A stretch of 64,000 nucleotides of DNA, from contig NZ_LT906457.1 of the NCBI RefSeq assembly GCF_900186965.1, forward strand, positions 1,638,501-1,702,500, given 5' to 3'. The position numbers were made by a program, and so were the translations under genes. Position 1 is the stretch's first letter, and the number at the start of each line of letters is the position of its first letter. Source of the stretch: Legionella spiritensis. GTDB taxonomy: Bacteria; Pseudomonadota; Gammaproteobacteria; Legionellales; Legionellaceae. Of the stretch, positions 47,462-58,479 are shown in pieces. Below the pieces are notes generated by a model. The model did not search any database and was not told the DNA's origin. It saw only the letters and a program-made list of their open reading frames with translations.

Positions 47462-48120
47462 AGCGATTTTTTATTACCGGCACCGATACCGATTGTGGTA
47501 AAACCTATGCCACCTGTTCCCTGCTTGATACTCTGAACCAACGCCAGAACAAAGCCATCGGATTAAAACCTGTTGCCACAGGCTGTGTGGAACAAAACGG
47601 CCAACTCTACAGCGAGGACGCTTTATTGATTCAGGAGAATAATCGCAACCAAACCCTGAATATTAATAAATGGTCGTTTAAACCGCCTGTCTCACCCCAT
47701 ATTGCGGCAAAAGAAGCAGGGACCCTAATCACCACCGGGGATATTATCCGCTTCTGTAATTCCGAACCATTTCAAAATAACGACATAATGCTTATAGAGG
47801 GTGCTGGCGGGCTTCTGGTTCCCTTTAACGAGGAGGAAACCTGGGTAGATTTTCTGCGGCAAACGGCTATTCCGGTTATAGTGGTGGTCGGTATGCGTCT
47901 TGGATGTATTAATCACGCTTTGATGACGGCCGAAGTGTTACGCGCGAACCAAATAGAATGCGCGGGATGGATTGCCAATTGTCTTGATAACAATATGCTG
48001 TACCTGAAGGAAAATCTCTCCATTATCACAACAAAAATGAACATGCCTCGCCTGGCTACGATTCCCTATAAAGGGAAGGTGACGGGCTTGAGCGAACAAA
48101 GTATGCTCCAGGCTTGCTGA
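47458..48120 (+). CDS. bioD: dethiobiotin synthetase
   Basis: ATP-dependent carboxylase making dethiobiotin from DAPA. The 220-residue protein has ITGTDTDCGKTYAT (the P-loop usually reads GTDTxVGKT) and EGAGGLLVPF. It is the last gene of bioB-bioF-bioH-bioD, with an ATGA overlap to bioH. bioC is not in the operon, so pimeloyl-ACP methyl ester synthesis must be coded elsewhere. Confidence 0.94.
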   Translation: MKRFFITGTDTDCGKTYATCSLLDTLNQRQNKAIGLKPVATGCVEQNGQLYSEDALLIQENNRNQTLNINKWSFKPPVSPHIAAKEAGTLITTGDIIRFCNSEPFQNNDIMLIEGAGGLLVPFNEEETWVDFLRQTAIPVIVVVGMRLGCINHALMTAEVLRANQIECAGWIANCLDNNMLYLKENLSIITTKMNMPRLATIPYKGKVTGLSEQSMLQAC

Positions 48121-48143
48121 CAACTTATTGTCTCCCCTTTTTT

Positions 48144-48195
48144 GTAGCCGTAAGGAGGCCTGCGGCCGTATTGCGGGTTTCATGCTCCAATATTG
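48144..48195 (+). repeat. dispersed palindromic repeat, copy 3
   Basis: Starts GTAGCCGTAAGGAGGCC, has the GGCC-based core and ends TTGCGGGTTTC and CTCCAATA. It lies 24 bases after the bioD stop, so all three copies follow a gene 3' end. Confidence 0.8.
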
Positions 48196-48528
48196 CGGCA
48201 GGGGAAACAGGCGGGCGCCCAAGTAAACGTTGTCCCGCATTTCGGCTTCATGACGGCTGCAAAAAATATAGTCGCTATGTTTTTGTTCAGTAAACAATTT
48301 GTAACTCTATGCAAGTTCGCACTGTGTTCGGGATAGCAATATTCAAGATAAAAATTTGTTTTATAGTGTTTTTTTAAAGGTAAATACCTTTATAAGATTG
48401 TTAGAATCCAAGATGTTCGTTATAATTTGTCGTTATGTATTTTAAAAAAGCATAACCGTCTGTTTCCTGATTGATATGACAAGTCATTTTATCCGTCACC
48501 ATAACAAATTAACATTGGAGATCCTTTG
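48196..48528. other. intergenic region before the fmdB-like gene
   Basis: No plausible gene. It contains the palindrome AAAGGTA, two bases, TACCTTT at 48376-48391 and AT-rich tracts. GGAG at 48517 is the ribosome binding site for the next gene. Confidence 0.5.
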
Positions 48529-48822
48529 ATGCCAATTTATGAATACCAGTGTACAAATTGCCATCATCACTTTGATTTAATGCAAAAAATTAGTGAGCCG
48601 CCGGCAAAACAATGTCCAAAATGTTTTGAAGAAACGGCTATACGGCTGGTTTCCGCAGCAGGGTTTCAATTGAAAGGCAGCGGCTGGTACGCCACTGATT
48701 TCAAAAACAAGGGCAAACCTGTCGATGCAACGGAGAAAAAATCCGGGTCCGGCGAGAAAAAAAGCACGGGGGATAACGCGTCGGGATCCCAAACGTCAAG
48801 CAGCAAAGGTGAAAACGATTGA
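48529..48822 (+). CDS. FmdB-family zinc-ribbon protein
   Basis: Small protein of 97 residues with a zinc ribbon made by YQCTNCHHHF and QCPKCFEE, a short core (KGSGWYATDF) and a long Lys/Ser-rich disordered tail. Its role is unknown. ATG at 48529 after GGAG is preferred to TTG at 48526. It overlaps the next gene start (TTGA), and the order fmdB-DUF502-aspS is common in gammaproteobacteria. Confidence 0.92.
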   Translation: MPIYEYQCTNCHHHFDLMQKISEPPAKQCPKCFEETAIRLVSAAGFQLKGSGWYATDFKNKGKPVDATEKKSGSGEKKSTGDNASGSQTSSSKGEND

Positions 48823-49448
48823 AATCCAAATCCATCCGCAGCTATTTATTTGCCGGCCTGGTTGTCTGGCTGCCGATTGTAGTCACATTTGTCGTTTTGC
48901 GGTTTATCATTGATATTCTTGATAGCACCTTTGCGTTGTTACCAGCCGCTTATCAACCGCAACAGCTGTTGGGCACAAAAATCCCCGGCTTAGGCGTGAT
49001 ATTCTCGTTTGTACTCCTGATTGGAACCGGTATCATAGCTACCAATATTCTGGGCCAACGGATATTTGGCTGGGGTGAGTCGATCCTTGCCAAAATTCCC
49101 CTGGTACGATCCATTTACAACGCGTCGAAACAAGTGATACAAGCGATTTTTTCTACAAACAGCCAGGCGTTTCGTAAAGTATTGCTCATCCAGTATCCCA
49201 GAGAAGGGTTATGGAGCCTGGCATTCCTGACAGGCTCGCCCGGGAAGGAATTGTTTGCCCATACGGAAGATGAAATGCTGTCGGTTTTTGTACCGACAAC
49301 GCCGAATCCGACTTCGGGTTTTTTGATGATGGTACCTAAAAAGGACGCTGTGGAAATAGGGATGTCTATTGATGAAGCGTTGAAATACATTATTTCCCTG
49401 GGTGTTATGCAACCCGCGCTGACATCGGAACTACCGGTTAATGTTTAA
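48819..49448 (+). CDS. DUF502 membrane protein
   Basis: A 209-residue inner-membrane protein with two N-terminal membrane segments (about residues 8-32 and 60-82) and a soluble C-terminal domain. Family landmarks are VWLPIVVTF, IPLVRSIYNASKQV and FVPTTPNPTSGF. It starts with TTG overlapping the fmdB-like stop. It precedes aspS. Function unknown. Confidence 0.9.
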   Translation: MKSKSIRSYLFAGLVVWLPIVVTFVVLRFIIDILDSTFALLPAAYQPQQLLGTKIPGLGVIFSFVLLIGTGIIATNILGQRIFGWGESILAKIPLVRSIYNASKQVIQAIFSTNSQAFRKVLLIQYPREGLWSLAFLTGSPGKELFAHTEDEMLSVFVPTTPNPTSGFLMMVPKKDAVEIGMSIDEALKYIISLGVMQPALTSELPVNV

Positions 49449-49472
49449 TATTTTTTGAAGATAGGCGGCCTT

Positions 49473-51254
49473 ATGAGATCACATTATTGCACCTCTGTAA
49501 CTGAAACGATGATCGATGAATCAGTCAGTATCTGCGGCTGGGTACATAATCGGCGTGATCATGGCGGCGTTATTTTTCTCGATGTACGCGACCGATCCGG
49601 TCTCGTCCAGGTGGTTTATGAGCCGGAATTATCGGAGGTATTTACCATAGCGGAAAAACTCCGCCATGAGTTTGTCGTTCGGGTAGAAGGGCGCGTACGG
49701 GCCAGGCCGGAAGGAATGATTAATGACAAAATGACTACCGGCAAGGTTGAAGTCGTGGGCCTGGCTCTGGAAATATTAAATCAGGCACAAACACCACCTT
49801 TTCTGCCCGATGAGCATCAGCTGGTCAATGAAGATATACGTTACCGCTATCGTTATCTGGATCTAAGACGTGCGGAAATGCAGCATAACCTGACGCTGCG
49901 CCACAACATGATACGTTGCATACGCGATTATCTGAACGAACAGAAATTTGTAGATATCGAAACCCCCATGCTGACCAAAGCGACTCCGGAGGGAGCCAGG
50001 GATTATCTGGTTCCATCACGGGTTCATCCCGGCCAGTTTTATGCCTTGCCGCAATCACCACAGTTATTTAAACAGCTGTTAATGATGTCCGGATTTGATA
50101 AATACTATCAAATAGTACGATGTTTCCGGGATGAAGATTTGCGTGCCGACCGGCAGCCGGAATTTACCCAGCTTGATTTGGAAATGGCATTTGTCGATGA
50201 AAAAACCATACAGCATCTCATCGAAGGCATGCTAAACAAAATTTTCCGGGACATTCTCGGCGTCGAATTGCCGGAAACACTGCCGCGTATGTCGTATACG
50301 GAGGCCATGCGCCGCTTCGGCAGTGACAAGCCGGACTTGCGTATTCCTCTCGAACTGGTAGATATCGCTGATTTGGTAAAAGATTGTGACTTTAAGGTAT
50401 TCTCTTCGGCCGCCGAAATGGAAGAGGGACGAGTCGTTGCCTTAAAGCTTCCCGGAGGTTGTACCCTTACCCGTAAGGAACTGGATGGTTACGGTGATTT
50501 TGTCAGTATTTATGGCGCGAAAGGATTAGCCTATATCAAAATTAATGATCGTTCCCAGGGGATGGCCGGATTGCAGTCGCCTATTATTAAATTCCTGGGC
50601 GAAGACGCGGTGAACAACATTCTCGATCATGTTCAGGCTCAAACGGGTGATGTCGTCTTTTTCGGTGCAGGCCACGCACAGCTGGTGAATGAATACATGG
50701 GTGCGTTGCGGATTAAACTGGGTCATGACAGGAGTCTGGTGGAATCCGGTTGGCGTTTATTATGGATTGTTGATTGGCCCATGTTTGAAAAAGACAGTGC
50801 AACGGGTCGGTTACAACCAATGCACCATCCTTTCACCTCGCCACGCGAACTGGATATTGACGCACTGCTTGCCAATCCGACCAAAACCATGGCCAAAGCC
50901 TATGACATTGTAATCAATGGTTATGAGATTGGTGGCGGATCAATCCGTATCCATCAGACCCGGCTGCAGCAAGCCGTATTCGGATTATTGGGCATTGAGG
51001 AACAGGAAGCCGCTGAAAAATTCGGATTTTTACTGGACGCCTTGCAATATGGATGTCCTCCGCACGGCGGCATAGCCCTGGGGATAGACAGGCTGGCAAT
51101 GCTGCTCACGAATTCCACTTCCATTCGTGATGTGATTGCATTTCCAAAAACGCAATCAGCCGCCTGCCCGTTAACCAGCGCACCGGGTCATGTCAACACA
51201 AACCAGTTACATGAACTGGGCATTCGACTTGCGGCCAATGTACAATCCAAATAA
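49473..51254 (+). CDS. aspS: aspartyl-tRNA synthetase
   Basis: Class II aminoacyl-tRNA synthetase of 593 residues. It has the N-terminal anticodon-binding OB fold ([19 protein letters not shown], split), motif 2 [18 protein letters not shown] (part) and motif 3 [12 protein letters not shown]. The ATG at 49473 after AGGCGG is preferred to a TTG at 49455. The last gene of the fmdB-like-DUF502-aspS set, it overlaps the next gene by 17 bases. Confidence 0.97.
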   Translation: MRSHYCTSVTETMIDESVSICGWVHNRRDHGGVIFLDVRDRSGLVQVVYEPELSEVFTIAEKLRHEFVVRVEGRVRARPEGMINDKMTTGKVEVVGLALEILNQAQTPPFLPDEHQLVNEDIRYRYRYLDLRRAEMQHNLTLRHNMIRCIRDYLNEQKFVDIETPMLTKATPEGARDYLVPSRVHPGQFYALPQSPQLFKQLLMMSGFDKYYQIVRCFRDEDLRADRQPEFTQLDLEMAFVDEKTIQHLIEGMLNKIFRDILGVELPETLPRMSYTEAMRRFGSDKPDLRIPLELVDIADLVKDCDFKVFSSAAEMEEGRVVALKLPGGCTLTRKELDGYGDFVSIYGAKGLAYIKINDRSQGMAGLQSPIIKFLGEDAVNNILDHVQAQTGDVVFFGAGHAQLVNEYMGALRIKLGHDRSLVESGWRLLWIVDWPMFEKDSATGRLQPMHHPFTSPRELDIDALLANPTKTMAKAYDIVINGYEIGGGSIRIHQTRLQQAVFGLLGIEEQEAAEKFGFLLDALQYGCPPHGGIALGIDRLAMLLTNSTSIRDVIAFPKTQSAACPLTSAPGHVNTNQLHELGIRLAANVQSK

Positions 51255-54183
51255 ACATCTACTTGCCACCGTACCCAAAGACCGACGGTGGTTTGCCGGG
51301 TTTCTTGTCGTCGCAGTGTTTTTATTTTTTGCGACGGCCTCGTCGATTGCCAAATCGGAAAGCAGTGACAGCAAACTCATTGAGTATCTGACTCAGGAAA
51401 AAAATACTCTGACCCTGGTTATTAATCAACTCAAGGAACCTGTGTTACCTGCCAACGAGGCACAATACAACAATCTTGTCCGGCAAAACGAAGCCAGGAT
51501 GGCGCTGAATAAAGCTAAAATCGCCAATTTTGAAAACTTTCTTGTTAATCAGAATAAAATACAGGAAGATTTCAGCCAGCGTCTCAAACAACTCCAGCAA
51601 TTTACCGCCACCGCATCGCCGCAAATCAGTGCCCAGCAAAAAATCGATAAAATTAATACGTTAAACGAAATTAATAAAAAAACCATTTCCCTCATTCAGG
51701 AAAACATTGATCTGGCCAATCGTTATCAACGTATTTTAATGGCGGAGAAACAGGCTTTGGAATTATGGCAGGCCCGGGAACGCTTGCATAAACAATTAAT
51801 CACCCTCCATGAGCAGGAGGACAGGCTAAACAACAGTTTGTCAGGACTGTATGAAAAGAGTATTGAGTTACAACAAAGTATTAAAGCCAATACGGATTTT
51901 AAAACAACGTACCACCTGGAAGCACGGCTTTTACTAAACAATCAGCTGATTAATCTGACCCAGCACAAAATTAGCGAACTGAATTTACAACGAAAGCTGG
52001 CCAGAGCGGATTATCTCTTGCTAAAGAGTCCGGATATCAGAACCTTGCAGACGGTTACCGAGGATTACAAAAACACCATCAGCCAACTGTCTGATCTGGA
52101 GCAGGCGCTTAGAAAAATGGCCTCGGTTTTGAAAAGCGAGCAGCAACATCTGAGTGATAACGCTTTAAAGCAACAATTTACCAATTTATTGCGTGCTATT
52201 GACGCACGCCTGGAAGGCGTCGTTATTCAACAACAAACCCTGCAGGAAGATTTGGAAAATCACCAGGAAGAGCTCAAAAAACAATTATCCGTACGACAAA
52301 GCCTGTCCGAATACCGCATGGATAGCTGGCCGTCCATTTTTACCCAGCTATCCGATATACCCGGTCAATTTTACAATTACCTGAAAACATTAGCCTTAAA
52401 ACTCCGTGATAATTACCAGTGGCAGGATAAACTGCCCGCGTTTTTAATCTGGTTCAGTCTGGGTTTAATCATTCTGGCCACCGTAGGCCTTTACAAGCTA
52501 TTAAAACAAATGACCCGCGATAAAGAGCGCTCTCGTTTGTCCGGACATCTTTATGACGGGCTGCTTGCCATACTAAGCCGGAATATGCCTCATATTGGAA
52601 TAGTCACCGCGGTTATTGCCGTTTTTTATTTTAATCATGTTCCTTTTTCCAATTATCAGTTACTCATTAATCTGCTTGTAATCTGGCTGATATTCAGAAG
52701 CCTGATCCTGATTGCCCGCCTGGCTCTTTTGGAGCGTCTCAGTGATTATTCCGGCACGGATGTACGATTATACTACCGGTTGAAATGGCTTCTTATGGCA
52801 GGAGGATGGTCTACCGCCTTGATGACATTTAGCCATTTATTGCCTTTGTCCCTGATTCTGCAAGATATTTTCAACCGTATGTTCATGATATTTCTGGTAG
52901 CCGTATCCATTGTAGGATGGAAGAGCCGTGACGTTATCACTCATTTGCTGCATCCAGTCTTGAAAAGTAAAAAACGCTATTTTCGCCATGCTGTTTTGCT
53001 TCTTATATATCTGGTGCCTATTACCTTGTTTACTACTGCCGTAATTGGCCTCATCGGTTATATTAATCTGGCGTGGACGATGAGCAGCTACCAGATTGAG
53101 ATACTGGTTTTATTATGCCTTTATGTTTTGCTGAGAGGGTTGATATTTGACGGAATGGAATTGATTTCCGAATGGATGATTTACAGAATGAATAACGGAT
53201 GGTTATGGATAGAGGTATGGCTTAAACCACTGGATAAAATATTGCGGGTTTTATTGCTGGTTCTGGCCTTGTATACCCTGTTTCAACTATTTGGCTGGCG
53301 CTCCGATTCCGTGGTCATGACGAACCTCCTGCAGTTTAGTGAATATCCGCTAGTCAACCTGTCCGGAGTTCATATTACTGCCAGCAGTATTTTAAAGTTT
53401 CTTATTTTACTGTTTCTTTTTATATGGGCCTCCAAATGGACCAGGGAGTTCTGTTATCGCTGGCTTTACCGAAACGCCCGTGATGCCGGGATACGCAATA
53501 GTCTTTCCGTATTTACCCAATACGCTGTGATATTGATTGGCGTTTTCATAACCTTGCGGACTCTGGGTCTTGATTTCAGTGGCATGGCCATGGTGCTTGG
53601 AGGGCTTGCGGTGGGTATGGGCTTCGGATTACGAGATTTCGCCAGCAACATCGTGGGCGGCATCATGTTGCTGATAGAACGCCCGGTCAGGGAAGGGGAC
53701 TTGATTACCCTGGGTAACTACGAAGGACGAGTTGCCCATATCGGTATACGTTCCATGCGGGTGTCTTCCTGGGATAACATGGAAGTGTTGATTCCGAACG
53801 CGGAAACGTTTAATAAGCCCTTCACCAACTGGACCCATCAGGACAGCATCGTTCGTACGGTGGTTCCTATCAAGGTCAGCCGCGCAGATGATCCGCTCAT
53901 GATCCAGCAACTGATTTTAGACGTGCTGGCCATCATTCCTGAAATCGTCGGCGAACCACCAGCACAGGTTTTTTTAAAGCAAATTGATGAAGCGCTTATT
54001 GAATTTGAAGTTCGTTATTTTATCAACGTGCAACTGTATTCCCGGTTTGAAATACGTTCCAAGGTATTGTTTGCCATTAACGCCCAATTTAAGGCGGCAG
54101 GGGTCAAACCACCCATTCCGCCTATCAGCGTAGAGGTTAGGGAAAGTGAAAAAGATCCGGCCCGATCATTGCCCGAAAAGTGA
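51238..54183 (+). CDS. large MscS-family mechanosensitive channel (MscK/MscM type)
   Basis: A 981-residue channel. After a signal peptide (about residues 12-38) comes a 400-residue periplasmic domain rich in coiled coil, then about 11 membrane helices, ending in the MscS pore and beta domain. Diagnostic pore sequences are [19 protein letters not shown] and [10 protein letters not shown], with VLIPNAE and FTNWT in the beta domain. It protects against osmotic downshock. The start is not certain: the frame is open from 51190, but ATG at 51238 gives a typical signal peptide. Confidence 0.88.
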   Translation: MYNPNKHLLATVPKDRRWFAGFLVVAVFLFFATASSIAKSESSDSKLIEYLTQEKNTLTLVINQLKEPVLPANEAQYNNLVRQNEARMALNKAKIANFENFLVNQNKIQEDFSQRLKQLQQFTATASPQISAQQKIDKINTLNEINKKTISLIQENIDLANRYQRILMAEKQALELWQARERLHKQLITLHEQEDRLNNSLSGLYEKSIELQQSIKANTDFKTTYHLEARLLLNNQLINLTQHKISELNLQRKLARADYLLLKSPDIRTLQTVTEDYKNTISQLSDLEQALRKMASVLKSEQQHLSDNALKQQFTNLLRAIDARLEGVVIQQQTLQEDLENHQEELKKQLSVRQSLSEYRMDSWPSIFTQLSDIPGQFYNYLKTLALKLRDNYQWQDKLPAFLIWFSLGLIILATVGLYKLLKQMTRDKERSRLSGHLYDGLLAILSRNMPHIGIVTAVIAVFYFNHVPFSNYQLLINLLVIWLIFRSLILIARLALLERLSDYSGTDVRLYYRLKWLLMAGGWSTALMTFSHLLPLSLILQDIFNRMFMIFLVAVSIVGWKSRDVITHLLHPVLKSKKRYFRHAVLLLIYLVPITLFTTAVIGLIGYINLAWTMSSYQIEILVLLCLYVLLRGLIFDGMELISEWMIYRMNNGWLWIEVWLKPLDKILRVLLLVLALYTLFQLFGWRSDSVVMTNLLQFSEYPLVNLSGVHITASSILKFLILLFLFIWASKWTREFCYRWLYRNARDAGIRNSLSVFTQYAVILIGVFITLRTLGLDFSGMAMVLGGLAVGMGFGLRDFASNIVGGIMLLIERPVREGDLITLGNYEGRVAHIGIRSMRVSSWDNMEVLIPNAETFNKPFTNWTHQDSIVRTVVPIKVSRADDPLMIQQLILDVLAIIPEIVGEPPAQVFLKQIDEALIEFEVRYFINVQLYSRFEIRSKVLFAINAQFKAAGVKPPIPPISVEVRESEKDPARSLPEK

Positions 54184-54817
54184 AGAGGAACTGATTGAGC
54201 AATGCCATCGTATTGAAGGGCTAAGCCTGTCCCAGTTGGCCGCCGGGCTGGGGTTGGTTATTCCCGGTGAACAAACACGGCGAAAGGGATGGACCGGTCT
54301 TGCGATAGAACTGGCTCTTGGTGCGACAGCCGGGTCAAAATCCATACCTGATTTTTGTCATCTTGGTATCGAGTTAAAAACAATTCCGCTTAACAAACAG
54401 GGAAATCCTGCCGAGTCAACGTTTGTGACCAGCATCCCCCTGTTAACCGTTCACAGGCAGCAATGGCTCACATCCCAATGTTGTCAAAAATTACGCCGTG
54501 TCCTGTGGATCCCCGTGGAGGGAGATAAAATGATACCCTTTGAGCACCGCAGAATAGGGCGCGCGATGTTATGGTCGCCTACAACAGAGCAGGAAACGAT
54601 ACTCTCCAAAGACTGGGAAGAACTCACCACTATGATAAGCACAGGGCAACTGGAGGAAATTAACGCAGCCATGGGCGACTACCTTCAGGTACGCCCCAAA
54701 GCAGCCAACACCCAATCGCTTTGCTATGGGTTTGACAGTGAGGGAAACAAGATACTAACTCTGCCCAGGGGCTTTTACTTGCGTGCCTGTTTTACGAAAC
54801 AATTGCTCGGGTGTTGA
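54146..54817 (+). CDS. mutH: DNA mismatch repair endonuclease MutH
   Basis: Nicks the unmethylated strand at hemimethylated GATC sites in mismatch repair. The 223-residue protein shows LGLVIPGEQTRRKGWTG, the active-site segment IPDFCHLGIELKTIPL (D-x(n)-E-x-K), and FVTSIPL. It starts with GTG inside the 3' end of the channel gene (38 bases overlap). Its presence implies a Dam methylase elsewhere. Confidence 0.93.
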   Translation: MKKIRPDHCPKSEEELIEQCHRIEGLSLSQLAAGLGLVIPGEQTRRKGWTGLAIELALGATAGSKSIPDFCHLGIELKTIPLNKQGNPAESTFVTSIPLLTVHRQQWLTSQCCQKLRRVLWIPVEGDKMIPFEHRRIGRAMLWSPTTEQETILSKDWEELTTMISTGQLEEINAAMGDYLQVRPKAANTQSLCYGFDSEGNKILTLPRGFYLRACFTKQLLGC

Positions 54818-54901
54818 ATCGTAATTTTGCATGAACGCCCCATATTCGCTAAAGTACAAGATGGAATAGTACCGCTCACAATAATAAAAAGGACTGAAAA
54901 C

Positions 54902-55228
54902 ATGAAACATATCGCAAAGGCACTTCTTTGTTCGCTGGTTTTAATTCCGACGGCGTACGCCGCCGATCCGACGGTTGATCAGCAGGTTCAGCAATTAAAT
55001 ACCCAATTGCAGGCGCAACTGAAACAGATCCAGTCTCAGCTTGAGCAACAGATTGCTACCTTAAACACCCAATTGCAAACCCAAATGAAACAAACCCAGA
55101 CACAGTTGCAAAACCAGATCCAATCCGTGAATGCGGACACCCAGAATCAAATGAAGACCATTCAGGACAATCTGCAAAAGCAAATACAAATACTACAACA
55201 GCAAATAACCAAGCAAGCGAAGGGATAA
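54902..55228 (+). CDS. Q-rich periplasmic coiled-coil protein
   Basis: A 108-residue protein with a signal peptide (cut after AYA) and a glutamine-rich helix made of near-duplicate 22-residue units, starting LNTQLQAQLKQIQ and LNTQLQTQMKQTQ. This predicts a long coiled coil. No family is certain. The ATG at 54902 follows AAGGA. The 3' end lies next to the terminator of the convergent RTX gene. Confidence 0.75.
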   Translation: MKHIAKALLCSLVLIPTAYAADPTVDQQVQQLNTQLQAQLKQIQSQLEQQIATLNTQLQTQMKQTQTQLQNQIQSVNADTQNQMKTIQDNLQKQIQILQQQITKQAKG

Positions 55229-55259
55229 AAAATGATGCCGGCTTAAAAACCGGCATCAT
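55227..55259 (-). terminator. Rho-independent terminator of the RTX gene
   Basis: Perfect 10-bp stem ATGATGCCGG / CCGGCATCAT with an 8-base loop; on the minus strand it is followed by six T residues. It lies 20 bases after the RTX gene stop. Confidence 0.88.
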
Positions 55260-55278
55260 GATGGATTCATCGTAACAT

Positions 55279-58230
55279 TTACACGATATTTAATAACATC
55301 GGATCATTGACTTGTACCCCGATTAAGGTCACTTTGTTACCGGCTCCCAGATCAAGTACCGTATCATTGCCTACAATTTGCAGGGTTTGGATTTGGACAC
55401 CGTCTTTGAATAACAGGCTGTCATTAACCAGATTATAATCGTTAATCACATCCTCGCCGCTGTTGCTACCGAAGGCAAACGTGTTGTTGCCGCCGCCACC
55501 GGACAGTTGATCCGCACCCTGTCTTCCTTCAATGGTATTATTGCCCGCGTCTCCGATAATCACATCGTTAAGAGTGGTACCAATAATTTGTTCCACGTTA
55601 ACCACGTTCATCGAATTGCCACCATGCGTCAATAAGCCATTGTTTCCACCGTCATAATTTGCTCCTGTGCCGCTCAAACCTGCGAGATACAAGGAATCAA
55701 AATCGGAGTCATCCAGACTTTCTCCCATATCGATGAAATTATTATTACCCATAGTGGTAATCAACAGATTGTCATTGCCACCAGGCAAATATAACTCCTG
55801 AAAATTGATAAAAAAATGGGAATTTGACAGAGAGGTGGATGATAATGAAGCATCAATCGTTTCATTGACAGAAAACTTGCCGTCGCCCACCCAGTTTACA
55901 CTTAGAAAGGGAAGACCACTCTGATTCGGATTAACGCTGGTTTCAATAGCCGTCAGATCGGCAATGCCAGTCTCACCCGTCGAATTCTGAATGGTCATCA
56001 GGGGCGAAAAATCACCATTGGTCGTGTCTATAATCTGATCTCTTAACCCTGTAACCTGAGCGGTTACATTACCAGCAATCGGATCGGCGTCACTATCCGT
56101 CAGATTAATCTTTAACTCCCCAAAAAAGACATGTAAAAATTCGGGTTGTGCCAAAAGGGCAGCCAGCAAAGCGTATTCTATCGCTGTTGCATTAAAGGAA
56201 TAGGAACCTTCCGCAAAATCAAGCGTAGCCACGTTATCAATATTGGGACCCGCGTTATTGAATTCCATATCGAGGCTAAGCTTCTGGATTTGTCCTCCGT
56301 TAGGTAAATTATCCGGATTGGCATCCTGAAAAGCGAAACTGACATTCGTCTCGCCGGTACCTTCTATCATTTTTATAGTGTTATCAAGACCCGGCCCATT
56401 GGCATTATGAACATTACCATCGATTATAAAGTTGTAATCACCCCCCTGATCAATGACGAAGGTATTGCCATTTAGCCCCAGATGGAAGGCTTCCGCATTG
56501 GTGACCGTCAGGCTGTTACCATTACCATCCTGCAGATTATTGCTACTGGCGGTATATGTGACACCGGTAATATTTCTGAGATCAATGATATCCAGATCAT
56601 CCTCGCCACCCATATCGACGGATAAGCCGTTAATTACATCATTAACGATCAACTGATCATTTTGAGCGCTTAACCGCATGGTTTCGATGCCGGGATCCTG
56701 TAACACATTATTGACATAAATATTGTCGGCTTCCAGTAAGACAACGGACGGATCCGTCACGTTTAAATCAACATCGGCTATCACTGGTGCTGTGGCTGCT
56801 GACGCAACATTTTCAGGCGTTCCAAAGCCGTCTATATAACTGACAACGACAGTAATAACTTTACCCACATCGTCCTGTGTCAAAACATAGCTGTCGGCAT
56901 TAGCGCCATCAATATCAATACCATCGGCTTGCCATTGATAATTAAACGCCCCAAGACCGTCAATATCACCTAACGCACTGGCGTCTGCCGTCAATATTTG
57001 ACTTTCAGCCGGCGTTCCCTGAATCACAACGTCACCGGTCACGGCATCGTTCACATTGGCCACCGCGTCCGTCACAGCGGAAGTCACACTTTCGGCAGCC
57101 CCGAAGGCATCGATATAACTCACTGCCACCGCAAACGATTTACCAACATCAGCCTGGGTCAGCTCGTAAGTCGCACCGGTTGCTCCTTCAATAACAGCGC
57201 CATCAGCCAGCCATTGGTAAGTGAACTCACCCAAACCATCAATATCACCCAAAGCGCTGGCATCAGCCGCCAGGATTTGATATTGGGCAGGTATCCCCTG
57301 AATCACCACCTCACCGGTTACCGCGTTATTAACGTTCTCTACTGCTGCTGTCGCTGCTGAAGTCACGCTTTCGGCAGTGCCGAATCCATCGATATAACTC
57401 ACCGTCACTGTCAATGATTTACCGACATCAGCCTGGGTCAACTCGTAAGTCGCACCGGTTGCTCCTTCAATAACAGCGCCATCAGCCAGCCATTGGTAAG
57501 TGAACTCACCAAGGCCATCAATATCACCCAAAGCGCTGGCATCAGCCGCCAGGATTTGATTTTCTGCCGGTGTTCCCTGGATAATGACTTCACCGGTCAC
57601 GGCATCGTTCACATTGGCCACAGGAGCCGTTGCTTGTGAAGTGATGCTTTCCTCGGCACCAAATCCGTCGATATAATTGACGGTTACTGAAAAAGCTTTG
57701 CCGACATCGGCCTGCGTTAATTCATAGGTCGCCCCGGTCGCACCATCAATAGCGACGCCATCGGCATACCATTGGTAATTAAACGCCCCAAGACCATCCA
57801 AATCAGCAAGGTCGCTGGTGTCCGCAACCAGTGTTTCATTTTGAGCGGCCAGTCCGTTTACCAACAGTGCTCCTGTCACCTCATCATTGACGTTGGCAAC
57901 CGCAACGGTGGCATCAGACGTCAAGGTCACCAGGTCACCTTGCTCATTGGTATAGGTCAGTGACAAAGATATCTGTTTACCGACATCATCTTGGGTCAGT
58001 GCATAGGAATTTGTATTTGCGCCTTCTATATTTTCTCCGTCCGCTAACCATTGATAGGTAAAAGGCTCGCCATTATCATGATCGATATCACTTTCATCTA
58101 CGGTCAGGATTTCATTTTGGATGGCAGCACCCTCGATTGCTACACTATCCGGATCCAGTCTATCGAGGATGGCCTCTATAAGCGCTTTTAGTTTGGCTAA
58201 AAGCTGTTGCAGAAATTGAAACAAACTCAT
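55279..58230 (-). CDS. RTX-type repeat protein, type I secretion substrate
   Basis: A 983-residue acidic protein without a signal peptide. After a short helical start (MSLFQFLQQLLAKL) it has five tandem 93-residue beta-sandwich-like repeats (about residues 30-490), each with YQWxADG, YxLTQxDVGK and VxVSYIDGFG. The DNA of these 279-bp units is nearly identical in places, so they can recombine. The middle part has no clear match. The C-terminal part has an RTX-like calcium stretch (GDAGNNTIEGRQGAD and LSGGGGNNTF) and ends LLNIV, as in T1SS substrates. GGAG precedes the ATG. It follows the membrane fusion and ABC genes on the same strand, so it is most likely their cargo, an adhesin or surface protein. 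Confidence 0.85.
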   Translation of the reverse strand: MSLFQFLQQLLAKLKALIEAILDRLDPDSVAIEGAAIQNEILTVDESDIDHDNGEPFTYQWLADGENIEGANTNSYALTQDDVGKQISLSLTYTNEQGDLVTLTSDATVAVANVNDEVTGALLVNGLAAQNETLVADTSDLADLDGLGAFNYQWYADGVAIDGATGATYELTQADVGKAFSVTVNYIDGFGAEESITSQATAPVANVNDAVTGEVIIQGTPAENQILAADASALGDIDGLGEFTYQWLADGAVIEGATGATYELTQADVGKSLTVTVSYIDGFGTAESVTSAATAAVENVNNAVTGEVVIQGIPAQYQILAADASALGDIDGLGEFTYQWLADGAVIEGATGATYELTQADVGKSFAVAVSYIDAFGAAESVTSAVTDAVANVNDAVTGDVVIQGTPAESQILTADASALGDIDGLGAFNYQWQADGIDIDGANADSYVLTQDDVGKVITVVVSYIDGFGTPENVASAATAPVIADVDLNVTDPSVVLLEADNIYVNNVLQDPGIETMRLSAQNDQLIVNDVINGLSVDMGGEDDLDIIDLRNITGVTYTASSNNLQDGNGNSLTVTNAEAFHLGLNGNTFVIDQGGDYNFIIDGNVHNANGPGLDNTIKMIEGTGETNVSFAFQDANPDNLPNGGQIQKLSLDMEFNNAGPNIDNVATLDFAEGSYSFNATAIEYALLAALLAQPEFLHVFFGELKINLTDSDADPIAGNVTAQVTGLRDQIIDTTNGDFSPLMTIQNSTGETGIADLTAIETSVNPNQSGLPFLSVNWVGDGKFSVNETIDASLSSTSLSNSHFFINFQELYLPGGNDNLLITTMGNNNFIDMGESLDDSDFDSLYLAGLSGTGANYDGGNNGLLTHGGNSMNVVNVEQIIGTTLNDVIIGDAGNNTIEGRQGADQLSGGGGNNTFAFGSNSGEDVINDYNLVNDSLLFKDGVQIQTLQIVGNDTVLDLGAGNKVTLIGVQVNDPMLLNIV

Positions 58231-58479
58231 GGTAAGTCTCCAGACATAACAAAAAATATCGTTTACGACATTTTCAATGCCCAGCTTTCCATATCAGGGA
58301 TTACCTCCTTGTCATATATGTCGACAAGAAGGTTTTTCATGGCGACATCACTTGAAACAAGACTATTTTTCATTGGAACCGCTGTATAAATATAGTACAA
58401 ATAAAAGGGAATACCAATGTTTCGCAATCAAAAAATTTGTAAGTTGGACAGACAAATCTGCAAAAAATAAATAACACAT

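Noticed and set aside
47938-48297. 119-codon minus-strand frame across the bioD end
   Set aside because: It covers the palindromic repeat and the antisense of bioD; no start signals.
56770-57900. 279-bp direct repeats that might be a satellite or CRISPR
   Set aside because: They are in frame and code for 93-residue domains of the RTX protein.
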